This document shows, piece after piece, positions 55,631 to 64,000 of a DNA stretch of 64,000 nt. Location: NCBI RefSeq assembly GCF_015710575.1, contig NZ_CP065373.1, forward strand, positions 4,898,001 through 4,962,000, in the 5' to 3' direction. The notes under the pieces were generated by a model. The model worked only from the letters and a program-made list of their open reading frames with translations, was not told the origin of the DNA and did not search any database. The translations under genes were made by a program, and so were the position numbers. Position 1 is the first letter of the stretch. The number at the start of each line of letters is the position of its first letter. The stretch is from Mycolicibacterium mengxianglii. GTDB taxonomy: Bacteria; Actinomycetota; Actinomycetes; Mycobacteriales; Mycobacteriaceae.

Positions 55631-56368
55631 TCACATGAACCTCCCACCGGTGACATCCATGACCGTGCCCGTCATATATGAGGACAGATCCGAGGCCAGG
55701 AACAACGCCACGCTCGCCACCTCACCGGGCTCCCCCGCACGGCCCATCGGCACCTCGGCGACCTTACTGTCCCAGATACGTTGCGGCATCGCCTCGGTCA
55801 TCGCCGAGCGGATCAACCCCGGGGCGATCGCGTTGATCCGCACTCCCAGATGGGCGACCTCCTTGGCGGCGGCCTTGGTCATGCCGACGATTCCGGCCTT
55901 GGCCGCCGAGTAGTTGGTCTGTCCGATCATCCCGACCTTGCCGGACAGTGAAGACATGTTGATGATCGCGCCGGATTTGTTCTCCCGCATGATCGCAGCG
56001 GCCGCGCGGATGCCGTTCCAGGTGCCTTTGAGATGGACCGCGATCACCTGGTCGAACTGGTCCTCGGTCATCTTGCGCATGGTGGCGTCGCGGGTGATAC
56101 CGGCATTGTTGACCATGATGTCCAGCCCGCCGAATGTGGTCACCGCGGTGTCGACGAGCGAGCTCACTTCCGCGCTACTGGTCACGTCGCAGCGCACCGC
56201 AGCGGCGACGCCGGCGCCGAGTCGGGCAGCGGCGGCCTGGGTGGCCTCGAGGTCGAGATCGCCGAGAACCACCTGGGCTCCCTCGGCCACGAACCGCTCG
56301 GCAATCGCATAGCCCAGCCCCTGAGCACCTCCGGTGATGACCGCTGTGCGGCCCGTCAGCAACGCCAC
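55631..56368 (-). CDS. 3-oxoacyl-ACP/CoA reductase (FabG-like SDR)
   Basis: 245 residues, ATG 56368. Rossmann [13 protein letters not shown] (11-23), NNAGI near 86-90, Ser in NMSSLSG near 138, YSAAK near 152 and the C-terminal [13 protein letters not shown]. Typical FabG length. Interconverts 3-hydroxy- and 3-keto-acyl thioesters in the local beta-oxidation set, between the two acyl-CoA dehydrogenases and the thiolase. Confidence 0.94.
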   Translation of the reverse strand: MALLTGRTAVITGGAQGLGYAIAERFVAEGAQVVLGDLDLEATQAAAARLGAGVAAAVRCDVTSSAEVSSLVDTAVTTFGGLDIMVNNAGITRDATMRKMTEDQFDQVIAVHLKGTWNGIRAAAAIMRENKSGAIINMSSLSGKVGMIGQTNYSAAKAGIVGMTKAAAKEVAHLGVRINAIAPGLIRSAMTEAMPQRIWDSKVAEVPMGRAGEPGEVASVALFLASDLSSYMTGTVMDVTGGRFM

Positions 56369-56372
56369 TGGC

Positions 56373-57563
56373 TCATCCCATCCTCTTCTGGGCGGCCTTG
56401 ACCAGGCCGCCGCCGATGATCAATCGTTGAATCTCGCTGGTGCCCTCGTAAAGTCGCAGCAGCCGCACCTCGCGGTAGATCCGCTCGACGGGCACACCCC
56501 GCATATAGCCGGTGCCGCCGTGGATCTGGACACCGAGATCGGCCACCTGCCCGGCCATCTCGGTGCAGAACAGCTTCGCCGCGGACGGCGCGATCCGGCG
56601 GTCTTCCTCGGTCACCCACTTGCGTGCCGCCTCGCGCACCAGCGCCTGCCCGGCCATCACACCGGTCTGCTGGTCGGCGATCATGGCCTGCACCAACTGA
56701 AAGGTCCCGATCGGCGTGCCGCCCTGGGTTGCCGTCGCCGCGTAATTCACCGACTCGTCGAGCACCCGTTGCGCTGCCCCGACTGCCAGTGCCGCGATGT
56801 GCACCCGTCCGCGGGCCAGCGACGTCATCGCCGCGCGGTAGCCGTGGTCCTCGCTGCCGCCGACCAGCGCTGCCTCGGGCACCCGCACGTCGGTGAAGCG
56901 GACGTCGGACGTCCACGCGCCCTCTTGGCCCATTTTGGCGTCTTTGACCCCTATTTCGACCCCGGGTGTGCCGGCAGGCACGAGGAACACCGCGATGCCG
57001 GCACCGTCGGCATCAGCGGGCCGGGTGCGGGCGAACACCACGAACAGGTCGGCCACCGGCGCGTTGGTGATGAACCGCTTCTCCCCGGTGATCACCCAAC
57101 CTTGGTCGCCGTCGCGGGCTGCCCTGGTACGCAAGCCGGACGGGTTGGATCCCGCGCCCGACTCGGTCAGCGCAAAGGACGCCACCACCTCACCGCCGGC
57201 GATGCCCTCGAGCCAACGGCTCTTCTGCTCCTCGGTACCGAATCCGACGAGCACCTGACCCGCAATGCCGTTGTTGGTGCCGAACATCGACCGCAGTGCC
57301 AACGAGGTGTAACCGAATTCCATTGCCAGTTCGACATCCTGCATGAGGTTGAGTCCCAGCCCACCCCATTGCTGCGGGATCGCGTAGCCGAACAGGCCCA
57401 TGTTCTTGGCCTGTTCGCGCAGATCGTCGGGCACCCGATCCTCGGCGAGGATCTCCGCTTCCCGCGGTACGACCGCCGTGCGGATGAAGTGTCGGGTCTG
57501 GGCGAGGATCTCGGCGAAGTCGTCGTCACCGACCTCGGACAGGGCGGCGGTCTCGGTGGTCAT
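56373..57563 (-). CDS. Acyl-CoA dehydrogenase
   Basis: 396 residues from ATG 57563 with GAGGAG upstream; a longer form to 57602 is less likely. [26 protein letters not shown] flavin segment near 127-147, [14 protein letters not shown] near 155, and [36 protein letters not shown] near 343-378 including the usual GTSEIQ. Stands first in the second beta-oxidation unit, 4 bp ahead of the reductase. Confidence 0.94.
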   Translation of the reverse strand: MTTETAALSEVGDDDFAEILAQTRHFIRTAVVPREAEILAEDRVPDDLREQAKNMGLFGYAIPQQWGGLGLNLMQDVELAMEFGYTSLALRSMFGTNNGIAGQVLVGFGTEEQKSRWLEGIAGGEVVASFALTESGAGSNPSGLRTRAARDGDQGWVITGEKRFITNAPVADLFVVFARTRPADADGAGIAVFLVPAGTPGVEIGVKDAKMGQEGAWTSDVRFTDVRVPEAALVGGSEDHGYRAAMTSLARGRVHIAALAVGAAQRVLDESVNYAATATQGGTPIGTFQLVQAMIADQQTGVMAGQALVREAARKWVTEEDRRIAPSAAKLFCTEMAGQVADLGVQIHGGTGYMRGVPVERIYREVRLLRLYEGTSEIQRLIIGGGLVKAAQKRMG

Positions 57564-57808
57564 CTCGGCATGCTCCTCGGGTCTGAGGCCGGCCATCGGC
57601 ACACTTTACAAACACTCATCGAAATGTCACGCTCAACCCTGATGATCCCAGGGTTGCGGTGACCCTGTCGATAAGGTCGGCCCCGCCCGGTGCCGCAGCG
57701 CCATCGGCAGCTTAACCGCCGCGTTGCACCGCCGATCCATTAGCCTGTCTAAGTGATGCCGCGGCTCGTGTTGACCCCGCGGCATGGGTCCAACGATGAG
57801 GAGCACAC

Positions 57809-58630
57809 ATGAGTGAACGACTTTCCGGCCGAGTGGCTTTCATCACCGGTGCCGCACGGGGGCAGGGCCGGGCGCACGCGGTGCGCTTGGCCCGCGAAGG
57901 CGCCGACATCATCGCCGTGGATCTGGCCGGACCCCTGCCGGCGAGCGTGCCGTACGACTCCGCGACGCCGGAGGATCTGGCCGAAACCGTTCGCCTGGTG
58001 GAAGCCACGGGTCGTCGGATCCAGGCGTCAGCCGTGGACACCCGGGACCTGGCCGGCCTGACAGCCGCCGTCGAGCAGGGCGTCGCCGAGTTCGGTCGGC
58101 TCGACGTCATCGTCGCCAACGCGGGAATCACCGTGCCGGAGCCGTGGAACGAGACGACACCAGAGTCGTTCAAGGACGTCATGGACATCAACGTCACCGG
58201 AACCTGGAACACCGTGATGGCCGGCGCGCAGAAGATCATCGACGGTGGCCGCGGGGGGTCGATCATCCTGATCAGCTCGGCCGCCGGGTTGAAGATGCAG
58301 CCGTTCATGGTGCATTACACGGCGAGCAAGCATGCCGTCACCGGGATGGCCCGGGCGTTCGCGGCGGAACTGGGCAAGCATTCGGTGCGTGTCAACAGCT
58401 TGCACCCCGGTGCGGTCAACACCCCGATGGGCACCGGAGACATGATGGCGGCATTGAACCGGGCGAACGAAACCAACCCCGGATTGATGAACATGGTGAC
58501 CCCGTTCCTTCCGGAGTACATCGCCGAGCCCGAGGACATCTCCGACGCGGTGTGCTGGCTGGCCAGTGACGAATCCAGGATGGTGACGGCCGCACGGATC
58601 GCCGTCGATCTCGGGTCGACGGTCTTCTGA
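57809..58630 (+). CDS. Mycofactocin-coupled SDR oxidoreductase
   Basis: 273 residues, ATG 57809 after GAGGAG. The N-terminal block FITGAARGQGRAHAVRLAREGADIIAVDLAG (about 11-41) with the GARGQGR form is the hallmark of the mycofactocin-associated SDR family (TIGR03971), whose NAD is held tightly and re-oxidised by mycofactocin rather than exchanged. NAGI near 92, YTASKHA near 162. Likely an alcohol or carveol-type dehydrogenase. No mycofactocin biosynthesis genes are in the window. Confidence 0.9.
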   Translation: MSERLSGRVAFITGAARGQGRAHAVRLAREGADIIAVDLAGPLPASVPYDSATPEDLAETVRLVEATGRRIQASAVDTRDLAGLTAAVEQGVAEFGRLDVIVANAGITVPEPWNETTPESFKDVMDINVTGTWNTVMAGAQKIIDGGRGGSIILISSAAGLKMQPFMVHYTASKHAVTGMARAFAAELGKHSVRVNSLHPGAVNTPMGTGDMMAALNRANETNPGLMNMVTPFLPEYIAEPEDISDAVCWLASDESRMVTAARIAVDLGSTVF

Positions 58631-58634
58631 CCCG

Positions 58635-59573
58635 CTAGAGAGTGACCGCCGGATCGGGTGCGCGCACCGCTGAGACCAGCACCCGTTCCAGGAACCTCAC
58701 CTGGTCCCCACAAGCCTTGTCGAACCAGTCGTGGCCCGGCCAGACGTCGAAGTGATCACACGGATACCGGTGCACCTGGCCGCGGCCGTGTTCGGCGGTC
58801 TTGGCCACCGCATCGGCCGGAACGTAGCGGTCGAAGTCGGCGATCTGGACCAGCAGCTTGCCCCGCAGCGCCTTGGCGTGCGCTTTGGTCTTGATCATCG
58901 CCAGTTCCAGCCCCACCGCAGCGTCCACCTCGTTGCGCCAGGTCGGCCCGGCCAGCGACACATAACTGTCGTAGGCACCGTCGAGTGCCAGCGCCCCGGC
59001 GCCACCGGGCCGGGACACCAGCGGCATCATGACCGGCCGTCTGCCACGTGCGACTTCGACCCGGCTGACGACCCCGTTGAGCGTGGAACGCAACGCCGTC
59101 AGCACGTTGTACTGCGCCATCACCGCCCGCCCGGTCGCCAGCGAGTTCGTCAACGGAGTCATCGCGATGACCGCGATGACATCCTCACGCCCGGCGCCGA
59201 CTCGGATCACGTGCCCACCGGACAACGACGATCCCCACAGCACGACGCGGTTGGCGTCGACACCGTGCAAGCGCTGTGCGACGGCCACCGCCGCCTCATA
59301 GTCGTGCACTTGCCGGGTGATCGAAATCTGCTGACGCGGCTCACCATCGGAAGCGCCGAACCCCCGGTAGTCGAATGCCAGCACCTCGATGCCCGCTGCG
59401 GCGAACTGCTCGGCGAACGGCTGGAGTCCCGAGTCCTTCGTGCCCCCGAAACCATGTGCCATGACCAGCACCGGCCGGCCCCCGGGTCCGGTCAACGCGT
59501 CACCGGAAGTCTTGAAATGCCATCCAGCACAGGATGTTCCGTCAGAGTCGAAGCGAATTTCAGTGAAGGTCAT
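58635..59573 (-). CDS. Alpha/beta hydrolase
   Basis: 312 residues, ATG 59573. Core motifs: VMAHGFGGTKDSGLQPFAEQFAAAGIEVLAFDYRGFGASDG (about 34-74), nucleophile elbow LWGSSLSGGH near 112-121 (GxSxSG form), and a C-terminal His in YPCDHFDVWPG near 279. DUF1100/X-Pro-peptidase-like hydrolases of this layout act on esters or epoxides. Tail-to-tail with the mycofactocin SDR (4-bp gap); its start lies inside the end of a truncated monooxygenase frame. Confidence 0.86.
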   Translation of the reverse strand: MTFTEIRFDSDGTSCAGWHFKTSGDALTGPGGRPVLVMAHGFGGTKDSGLQPFAEQFAAAGIEVLAFDYRGFGASDGEPRQQISITRQVHDYEAAVAVAQRLHGVDANRVVLWGSSLSGGHVIRVGAGREDVIAVIAMTPLTNSLATGRAVMAQYNVLTALRSTLNGVVSRVEVARGRRPVMMPLVSRPGGAGALALDGAYDSYVSLAGPTWRNEVDAAVGLELAMIKTKAHAKALRGKLLVQIADFDRYVPADAVAKTAEHGRGQVHRYPCDHFDVWPGHDWFDKACGDQVRFLERVLVSAVRAPDPAVTL

Positions 59574-59721
59574 ACTGTCTCCTGGTCCGCCTCGAATCAG
59601 CCCGGGCGATCCCGGCCGGCAGCTCGCGGGTCCGTATGTCGTGCTCGTAGAGCATCTTTCCTGCGGTCAGGCCGCTGATTCCCGCCCCGATGATGGCTGT
59701 GCGGAGTTGAGACCGGGCCAT
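59560..59721 (-). pseudogene. Truncated flavin-containing monooxygenase (N-terminal fragment)
   Basis: From ATG 59721 the 53-codon frame reads RTAIIGAGISGLTAGKMLYE, the FAD-binding start of FMO-type enzymes, then about 30 residues of unrelated sequence to a stop at 59560. A normal enzyme would have about 450 residues, so only the first tenth remains. It lies between the kinase and the alpha/beta hydrolase, marking a deletion or recombination point. Confidence 0.7.
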
Positions 59722-59723
59722 GA

Positions 59724-60791
59724 TCAGCCCCGCGCCCGCACCAGCTCGGCGGTGCCGAGTTCGCGCACCGCGCGGCATCCGCGACGCAGCATCGTGGCGA
59801 CCATATCGTCACCGCGGTCGGTGCCTACGGCGAAGGCAAAACCCAGCGCCGAGATCAGTGGCGCCTGAATCATCCCGTAACGGTAGTCGTGCCAACATGT
59901 TTCGAGGTCATACCCGGCGACACCCTGATCCAGCAGCGCCTGGTGGTACTCGGCCACCAGGGTGCGGTCGAGCCGGGCCCGCAGCCGAGGCTCCAGACTC
60001 GTTGCGGCAAAGTACGCGAGATCGCGGGCCGGCAACCCGACACCGAGGGTCTGCCAGTCGACCACCCACACCTGACTGCCGTCGGGGTGGAACAACAGGT
60101 TGTCAAGCCGGTAGTCGCCGTGGATCAAGCTGAACCGGCCCAGGTCGGCCAGCCACGGCGTGACCAGCTCCATCGCCTCCAGCAGGGTATCGCGGTCGGC
60201 AGGTTCGAGTGTGGCGCCGAGCTTGTCGACCGTGATGTCGGCACTCATCACGGCGACCTCGCCCATCCCCTTTTTCGACGCGTCGTCGAGCATCGACATC
60301 GCCAGGCCGGGGAAACTGAGCCATTCGTCCTGATTCCACGTCGGCCCGTGCAGCCCGGCGATCGCCCGCACCGCGAGCCGGGCCTGCGCCTCGTCACAGC
60401 CGAGGATCTGATCACCTTGAACAGCGGGTGCCTCGTCGGTGAGTAACAATGCGTAGTTCATTGCGTCGTCGGAGATCTCGCAGTGAAAGCAGATCGGGAC
60501 GGGGACCCGCACCCGGTGTGCCACCTTTTCATAGAAGGCGCATTCGCTGCGGTAGCCCAGGACCACCCGGTCGCGCACCGTGTCATCGGCGGCGGGCAGC
60601 TTGACCACGAACGTCTCGGGCAGTGCGGCGGGATCGGCGGCATAGGTTGGTGACACCCGATAGGTGGCACCGGTCTGGCCGGTGCCGACAGCCACCACGT
60701 CCACCGCGGTGACCTGTGCCCGCAGCACATCGGTCAGCCATGCGGCGGTGACATCGTCGGCGAACCGGGGAATCGATATCGGCTTGGTCAT
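59724..60791 (-). CDS. APH/ecdysteroid-kinase-like phosphotransferase
   Basis: 355 residues, ATG 60791. Protein-kinase-like phosphotransferase: VVKLPAADD near 63 with the ATP Lys, catalytic SLIHGDYRLDNLLF near 223-236, and VWVVDWQTLG near 244 with the metal Asp. The family phosphorylates small molecules; in mycobacteria it often sits with lipid or steroid genes. It is not an antibiotic-resistance gene on this evidence. Confidence 0.86.
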   Translation of the reverse strand: MTKPISIPRFADDVTAAWLTDVLRAQVTAVDVVAVGTGQTGATYRVSPTYAADPAALPETFVVKLPAADDTVRDRVVLGYRSECAFYEKVAHRVRVPVPICFHCEISDDAMNYALLLTDEAPAVQGDQILGCDEAQARLAVRAIAGLHGPTWNQDEWLSFPGLAMSMLDDASKKGMGEVAVMSADITVDKLGATLEPADRDTLLEAMELVTPWLADLGRFSLIHGDYRLDNLLFHPDGSQVWVVDWQTLGVGLPARDLAYFAATSLEPRLRARLDRTLVAEYHQALLDQGVAGYDLETCWHDYRYGMIQAPLISALGFAFAVGTDRGDDMVATMLRRGCRAVRELGTAELVRARG

Positions 60792-60911
60792 CGAGGCGAC
60801 CTTTCCGGGCCGATACCCGACGGGTCGACGATGCCCCGGGTGTGGAGGGCCCAGGCGACGAGCGCGACGTTCGATTCGGACAACTCGACTCCTCGCGCAC
60901 CCGGCAGGGCA

Positions 60912-60935
60912 TTACAGCTGACGCAACAACTGTAA
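60912..60935. promoter_or_regulatory. Inverted repeat TTACAG / CTGTAA upstream of the kinase gene
   Basis: 6-bp arms (60912-60917 and 60930-60935) with a 12-bp spacer in the 192-bp gap between the kinase start and the purD stop. Could be an operator for the kinase gene; its half-sites differ in spacing from the TACNGT regulon motif. Confidence 0.4.
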
Positions 60936-60983
60936 GTCATACCGCAGGGCCGGCGGCAGACTTTCGCCCAGACCGTGGCCGGC

Positions 60984-62252
60984 TCAGAGGGTGATACGGC
61001 CTTCGGCCGCAGCCAGACCGATATCGGTGCGGAAATGGCTGCCCGGCAACCGAATAGAATCGGCGATCGCGTAGGCGGCCGATCGTGCCGCGGTCAGGTC
61101 AGGGCCGGTCCCCACCACCGAAAGCACCCGCCCTCCGGCAGAGACGACCGCCCCGTCCTCGCGCCGCGCTGTCCCGGCGTGCAGGACACCGGGGGCTTCG
61201 GCACCGGTGATCACGTCACCGGTCCTCGGGCGGCCCGGATAGTTCTCCGCCGCGATCACCACCGCGACGGCGCAGTCGTCGCTCCACCGCAGCTCTTCGA
61301 ACTCAGCGAGCGTTCCGGTGGCGGCCGCAAACAGCAGCTGCCCCAACGGCGACTCCAGCAGAGGCAGCACCGCCTGCGTCTCGGGGTCACCGAAGCGGCA
61401 GTTGAACTCCACCACCGCCGGGCCGTCGGAGCTGATCGCCAGACCCGCGTACAGTAACCCGGAGAACGTGCTGCCGCGCCGAACCAGTTCGGCCGCAACG
61501 GGTTCAACGATCTCGATGACGATCTGCCGGGTCACGTCGGCGGGCAACCACGGCAGCGGGACGTAGGCACCCATGCCCCCGGTGTTGGGTCCGGAGTCAC
61601 CGTCGCCGACCCGTTTGAAGTCTTGCGCGGGCAGCAGCGGCACCACGGTCTCGCCGTCGACGACGCAGAACAACGACACTTCCGGCCCGTCCAGGAAGGA
61701 TTCGAGCAGCACCGGATGGCCGCCATCGAGCAGGCTCGCGGCGTGGGAGCGGGCAACCTCCCGGTCGGAGGTCACCACCACGCCCTTGCCGGCGGCCAGG
61801 CCGTCATCCTTGACCACCCAGGCCTGCTGGCCGGCAGGCGGGCCGAACCGGTCGAGCGCGGCGTCCAGGTGCGCGGGGTTGTCGACGATCTCGCTGCGCG
61901 CGGTCCGGACCCCGGCGGCCGACATCACGTCCTTGGCGAACGCTTTCGAACCTTCGATCCGGGAAGCATCCTTCGACGGACCGAAGCAGGCGATGCCGGC
62001 GGCACGAAGCGCGTCGGCCACGCCCAACACCAGGGGCACCTCCGGTCCGATGACCACCAGGTCAGCGCCGAACCGGCGGGCCAGCCCCACCACTTCGCCG
62101 CCGGAGGTGATGTCCACGTCGTACTGTTCGGCCAGGGCCGCGGTGCCGGCATTGCCCGGCGCTACCGCCAGCGCATCCACCTGCGGATCCCGGCCGAGGG
62201 CCAGCAGCAGGGCATGTTCACGAGCACCGGAGCCGATCACGAGGACGCGCAC
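60984..62252 (-). CDS. purD: Phosphoribosylamine-glycine ligase (GAR synthetase)
   Basis: Second step of purine synthesis, joining glycine to phosphoribosylamine with ATP. 422 residues. N-terminal [17 protein letters not shown] (3-19), [17 protein letters not shown] near 70, ATP-grasp segments [16 protein letters not shown] near 144, and [17 protein letters not shown] near 223, [11 protein letters not shown] near 284. Normal length. Same flank as in M. tuberculosis, where purD follows the genes at the right edge of this window. Confidence 0.97.
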   Translation of the reverse strand: MRVLVIGSGAREHALLLALGRDPQVDALAVAPGNAGTAALAEQYDVDITSGGEVVGLARRFGADLVVIGPEVPLVLGVADALRAAGIACFGPSKDASRIEGSKAFAKDVMSAAGVRTARSEIVDNPAHLDAALDRFGPPAGQQAWVVKDDGLAAGKGVVVTSDREVARSHAASLLDGGHPVLLESFLDGPEVSLFCVVDGETVVPLLPAQDFKRVGDGDSGPNTGGMGAYVPLPWLPADVTRQIVIEIVEPVAAELVRRGSTFSGLLYAGLAISSDGPAVVEFNCRFGDPETQAVLPLLESPLGQLLFAAATGTLAEFEELRWSDDCAVAVVIAAENYPGRPRTGDVITGAEAPGVLHAGTARREDGAVVSAGGRVLSVVGTGPDLTAARSAAYAIADSIRLPGSHFRTDIGLAAAEGRITL

Positions 62253-62285
62253 GAGGGACCACTGTAGTTTCCCGGTTCCGCGCGG

Positions 62286-62912
62286 TTACAGCACGTGCCG
62301 TCCGGTGAGCGTGGGCATCACCTGGTGGGCGCCGGCGAAGGCGGCGACCGCGGCGGCGGCCCAGACCCGAGACTGCCCGGACGCCCCGCACAGCGTAGGT
62401 GCGACCAGGAGCGCAAAAACCAGCTCGCGGTCGATCTCGCCCAGCTCAGCCCGGGCGCCGGGGCGGCCAAGGACCTCATCGAGCGGGGTGAGGCACCACT
62501 GCCGCAGCCGGTCGCACAGGTCTCGGCGTTCCGGTCCGTCGGCCTCATCGGGTAACAGGACCTGATCGAGTCGTGGGGTCGCTCCGCGCTCCAGCGCCAG
62601 CCAGCACAGCGCCGCCACCAGATCCGGCGACTCGGCAACCGACCGGGCCTGCTCGGACACGACTGCAACGAGCCGCTCGCGCCACGGGCCCGGCGGCGGC
62701 GACGCCGGGGTGGCGGGAATCAGCTGCGTGAACGCCGCCGCCACCAGCTCACCGCAGCCGGGGAATTGGCGATAGAGAGTGGCCCGGGATACCTGGGCGG
62801 CGGTGGTCACCGCGTCGACAGTGACCGCCGAGACTCCCCTGCTGCGCAGCACTTCGATGGTGGTGTCGATCAGCAGATCACGCGACCAGATCGGTCGTGC
62901 ATCAGCCACCAC
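62286..62912 (-). CDS. TetR-family regulator
   Basis: 208 residues from GTG 62912, with AAAGGG upstream (GTG 62909 possible). Helix-turn-helix at DTTIEVLRSRGVSAVTVDAVTTAAQVSRATLYRQFPGCGELVAAAF (about 16-61). It lies 33 bp upstream of purD on the same strand and 31 bp downstream of the CMD-like gene, so it could be co-transcribed with either. No operator was identified in these short gaps. Confidence 0.9.
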   Translation of the reverse strand: MVADARPIWSRDLLIDTTIEVLRSRGVSAVTVDAVTTAAQVSRATLYRQFPGCGELVAAAFTQLIPATPASPPPGPWRERLVAVVSEQARSVAESPDLVAALCWLALERGATPRLDQVLLPDEADGPERRDLCDRLRQWCLTPLDEVLGRPGARAELGEIDRELVFALLVAPTLCGASGQSRVWAAAAVAAFAGAHQVMPTLTGRHVL

Positions 62913-62943
62913 GGTGCCACCCTTTCGCGACCCGGACTCGGCG

Positions 62944-63396
62944 TTATTCCTTGCCGAGGTCCTTGCCGGTGTGCATCCGGACGGCGTCATTGACGTTGGA
63001 TTTCCGGTCGCCGACCTGCCCCTTCTCCGCGGCTTTCCTGCGCTTGGCGGCGACCCTGCCGACTACGCCATTGAGGCCGGAGCCCAGCGGGAAGCCCACG
63101 TAGTGGGTCAGGAAGACGGCCATCTCCTTGAGCTCGTCTTCGGTGAGTTCACCGTTCTCCATGGCCGCGTTGACCTGGACCTCGCTCAGGTCCTGCAGAC
63201 CGAGCGCGGTGACCACCGACAGCGTCATCAACCGCTTGTCCCGCATCGACAACCCGGGCCTGGTCCAGATGCTGCCGAAGAGGTGTTCGACGGTGAGGTC
63301 GAAATATGGGTCCCCCTCGATGTCGGGCATGTCCCAGGCGTAGACCTCGTTCATCTTGGCCAGGCCCTTTTGCCGCAATTCGTCCATGCCGGTCAC
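62944..63396 (-). CDS. Carboxymuconolactone decarboxylase-family protein (Rv0771-like)
   Basis: 150 residues from GTG 63396, overlapping the previous stop (GTGA); ATG 63387 has a good GGAG and is an alternative start. CMD/AhpD-type helices: LFGSIWTRPGLSMRDKRLMTLSVVTALG (about 39-66) and ELTEDELKEMAVFLTHYVGFP near 84-104. The catalytic CxxC of AhpD is absent, so it is of the decarboxylase branch. Matches the Rv0770-Rv0771-purD order of M. tuberculosis. Confidence 0.88.
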   Translation of the reverse strand: MTGMDELRQKGLAKMNEVYAWDMPDIEGDPYFDLTVEHLFGSIWTRPGLSMRDKRLMTLSVVTALGLQDLSEVQVNAAMENGELTEDELKEMAVFLTHYVGFPLGSGLNGVVGRVAAKRRKAAEKGQVGDRKSNVNDAVRMHTGKDLGKE

Positions 63397-64000
63397 TCCG
63401 TTGCTGTCGAAGTCGATGTCGGGTGGGGAACGCCGAGGCCGTCGGCCAGGGTCTGCAACGCGAGCTGGGCCAGTGGCAGGTCGGCGCCCACCGACTCACC
63501 GAGTGCGAGCGCGAGACTGAGATCCTTCTCGCCGAGACCGCGGGTGTGAGTGAAGGCGTCGTAGAGCCAGTGATCCGCGGTCAGGGGAGCCATGTCCTCG
63601 CGGACCATGATGGCGCCCGGTCCCCCGGTCAGCGCATCGGTGTGGCGCACCACCCGGCCGAGCTGACCCAGATCCAGCCCGGACTGTTGCGCCAGTTTCA
63701 TCGCTTCACACGCCGCGGCATACGACGTGAACGTCAGCATGTTGCGTGCCAACTTCATCCGCGTTCCCGCGCCGGGCTCGCCGGCGTGGATCACCAGTGA
63801 TGCCCACTGCTTGAACGCCGGTTTGATCTGTTCGTAGACGGCACGATCAGCGCCGACCATGGTCGCCATCTCGCCTTTGTCGGCCGCCCCGGCACCACCG
63901 GAGACCGGAGCGTCGATCACATGGATGCCTGCGGTCTCGTACTGCCGGGCAAGTTCGACGGCGGTGGTGTCACTGATGGTGGAGTGGATCGCGATCACGG
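63393..64000 (-). CDS. 3-hydroxyisobutyrate dehydrogenase-family protein, 5' end outside window
   Basis: C-terminal 201 or more residues; the N-terminal Rossmann motif lies beyond the right edge. Visible: VIAIHSTISDTT-type substrate segment, IDAPVSGGAGAADKGEMATMVGA (beta-hydroxyacid dehydrogenase signature), the catalytic Lys in GAGTRMKLARNML, and the all-helical NAD_binding_11 domain. Oxidises a beta-hydroxyacid such as 3-hydroxyisobutyrate. Equivalent in place to Rv0770. Confidence 0.9.
   Translation of the reverse strand, partial: VIAIHSTISDTTAVELARQYETAGIHVIDAPVSGGAGAADKGEMATMVGADRAVYEQIKPAFKQWASLVIHAGEPGAGTRMKLARNMLTFTSYAAACEAMKLAQQSGLDLGQLGRVVRHTDALTGGPGAIMVREDMAPLTADHWLYDAFTHTRGLGEKDLSLALALGESVGADLPLAQLALQTLADGLGVPHPTSTSTATE

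Noticed and set aside
56334..57662. 442-codon plus-strand open frame
   Set aside because: Antisense to an acyl-CoA dehydrogenase with full catalytic motifs; composition is that of a shadow frame.
59724..60791. Antibiotic-resistance aminoglycoside kinase
   Set aside because: The HGD and DWQ motifs only show the broad APH-like fold; no resistance-specific features or mobile context are present.

Overview
The window is chromosomal DNA from a fast-growing, environmental-type mycobacterium (Mycolicibacterium-like). Evidence: high G+C, frequent GTG starts, a DUF429-RelA/SpoT fusion that matches RelZ of M. smegmatis, a secreted PE-PPE-domain hydrolase, an F420-type luciferase-like oxidoreductase, a mycofactocin-type SDR, a 13E12/DUF222 HNH remnant, and a housekeeping frame that follows the M. 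tuberculosis order Rv0770-Rv0771-purD ... purB-Rv0779c-purC-ptrB. No rRNA, tRNA, CRISPR array or recognisable insertion sequence was found.

Layout. 1-5.9 kb: ptrB (cut by the left edge), purC, a two-helix membrane protein, a DUF559-nuclease gene framed by two inverted copies of a palindromic 52-bp element, and purB. 5.9-10.8 kb: relZ, an amino-acid permease with its TetR regulator, and a Tat-exported esterase. 10.9-18 kb: a mixed accessory stretch (amidohydrolase, PE-PPE-like secreted hydrolase, P450, lipocalin-like protein, SDR, NTF2-like plus F420-type oxidoreductase, TetR). 18.2-28.6 kb: one tightly overlapped operon under a GntR/FCD regulator: unknown protein, a substrate-binding protein without a signal peptide, Tat-lipoprotein substrate-binding protein, permease, ATPase, nitrilase-type amidase, deaminase-like amidohydrolase, hydantoinase, GntR, stand-alone allophanate-hydrolase C-terminal domain, and an M20 N-carbamoyl amidohydrolase. 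It reads as uptake and step-wise hydrolysis of a cyclic ureide/N-heterocycle as nitrogen source.

28.6-31 kb: HNH remnant and malQ. 31-51.2 kb: a CoA-dependent catabolic island (P450, aldehyde dehydrogenase, lipid-transfer-type thiolase, a pair of acyl-CoA dehydrogenases, two amidohydrolase_2 proteins, two acyl-CoA synthetases, five enoyl-CoA hydratases, SDR, cupin, class III CoA-transferase) around a central TetR gene. A 19-bp motif, TACNGT-N7-ACNGTA, recurs in front of its transcription units and also before the 10.9-kb amidohydrolase and the 14.4-kb P450, suggesting one regulon for an oxidised alicyclic or terpenoid-like carboxylic substrate. 51.3-53 kb: a secreted lipase-like protein with a Thr/Asp repeat. 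53.1-57.6 kb: a second beta-oxidation set (two acyl-CoA dehydrogenases, thiolase, reductase) with two near-identical perfect palindromes. 57.8-60.8 kb: mycofactocin-type SDR, alpha/beta hydrolase, truncated flavin monooxygenase, APH-type kinase. 61-64 kb: purD, TetR, carboxymuconolactone-decarboxylase-like protein, and a 3-hydroxyisobutyrate-dehydrogenase-like gene cut by the right edge.

In effect, about 53 kb of mostly catabolic accessory DNA lies between purB and purD, which are a few genes apart in M. tuberculosis. The items most worth pursuing are the palindrome-framed nuclease gene and the recurrent operator.
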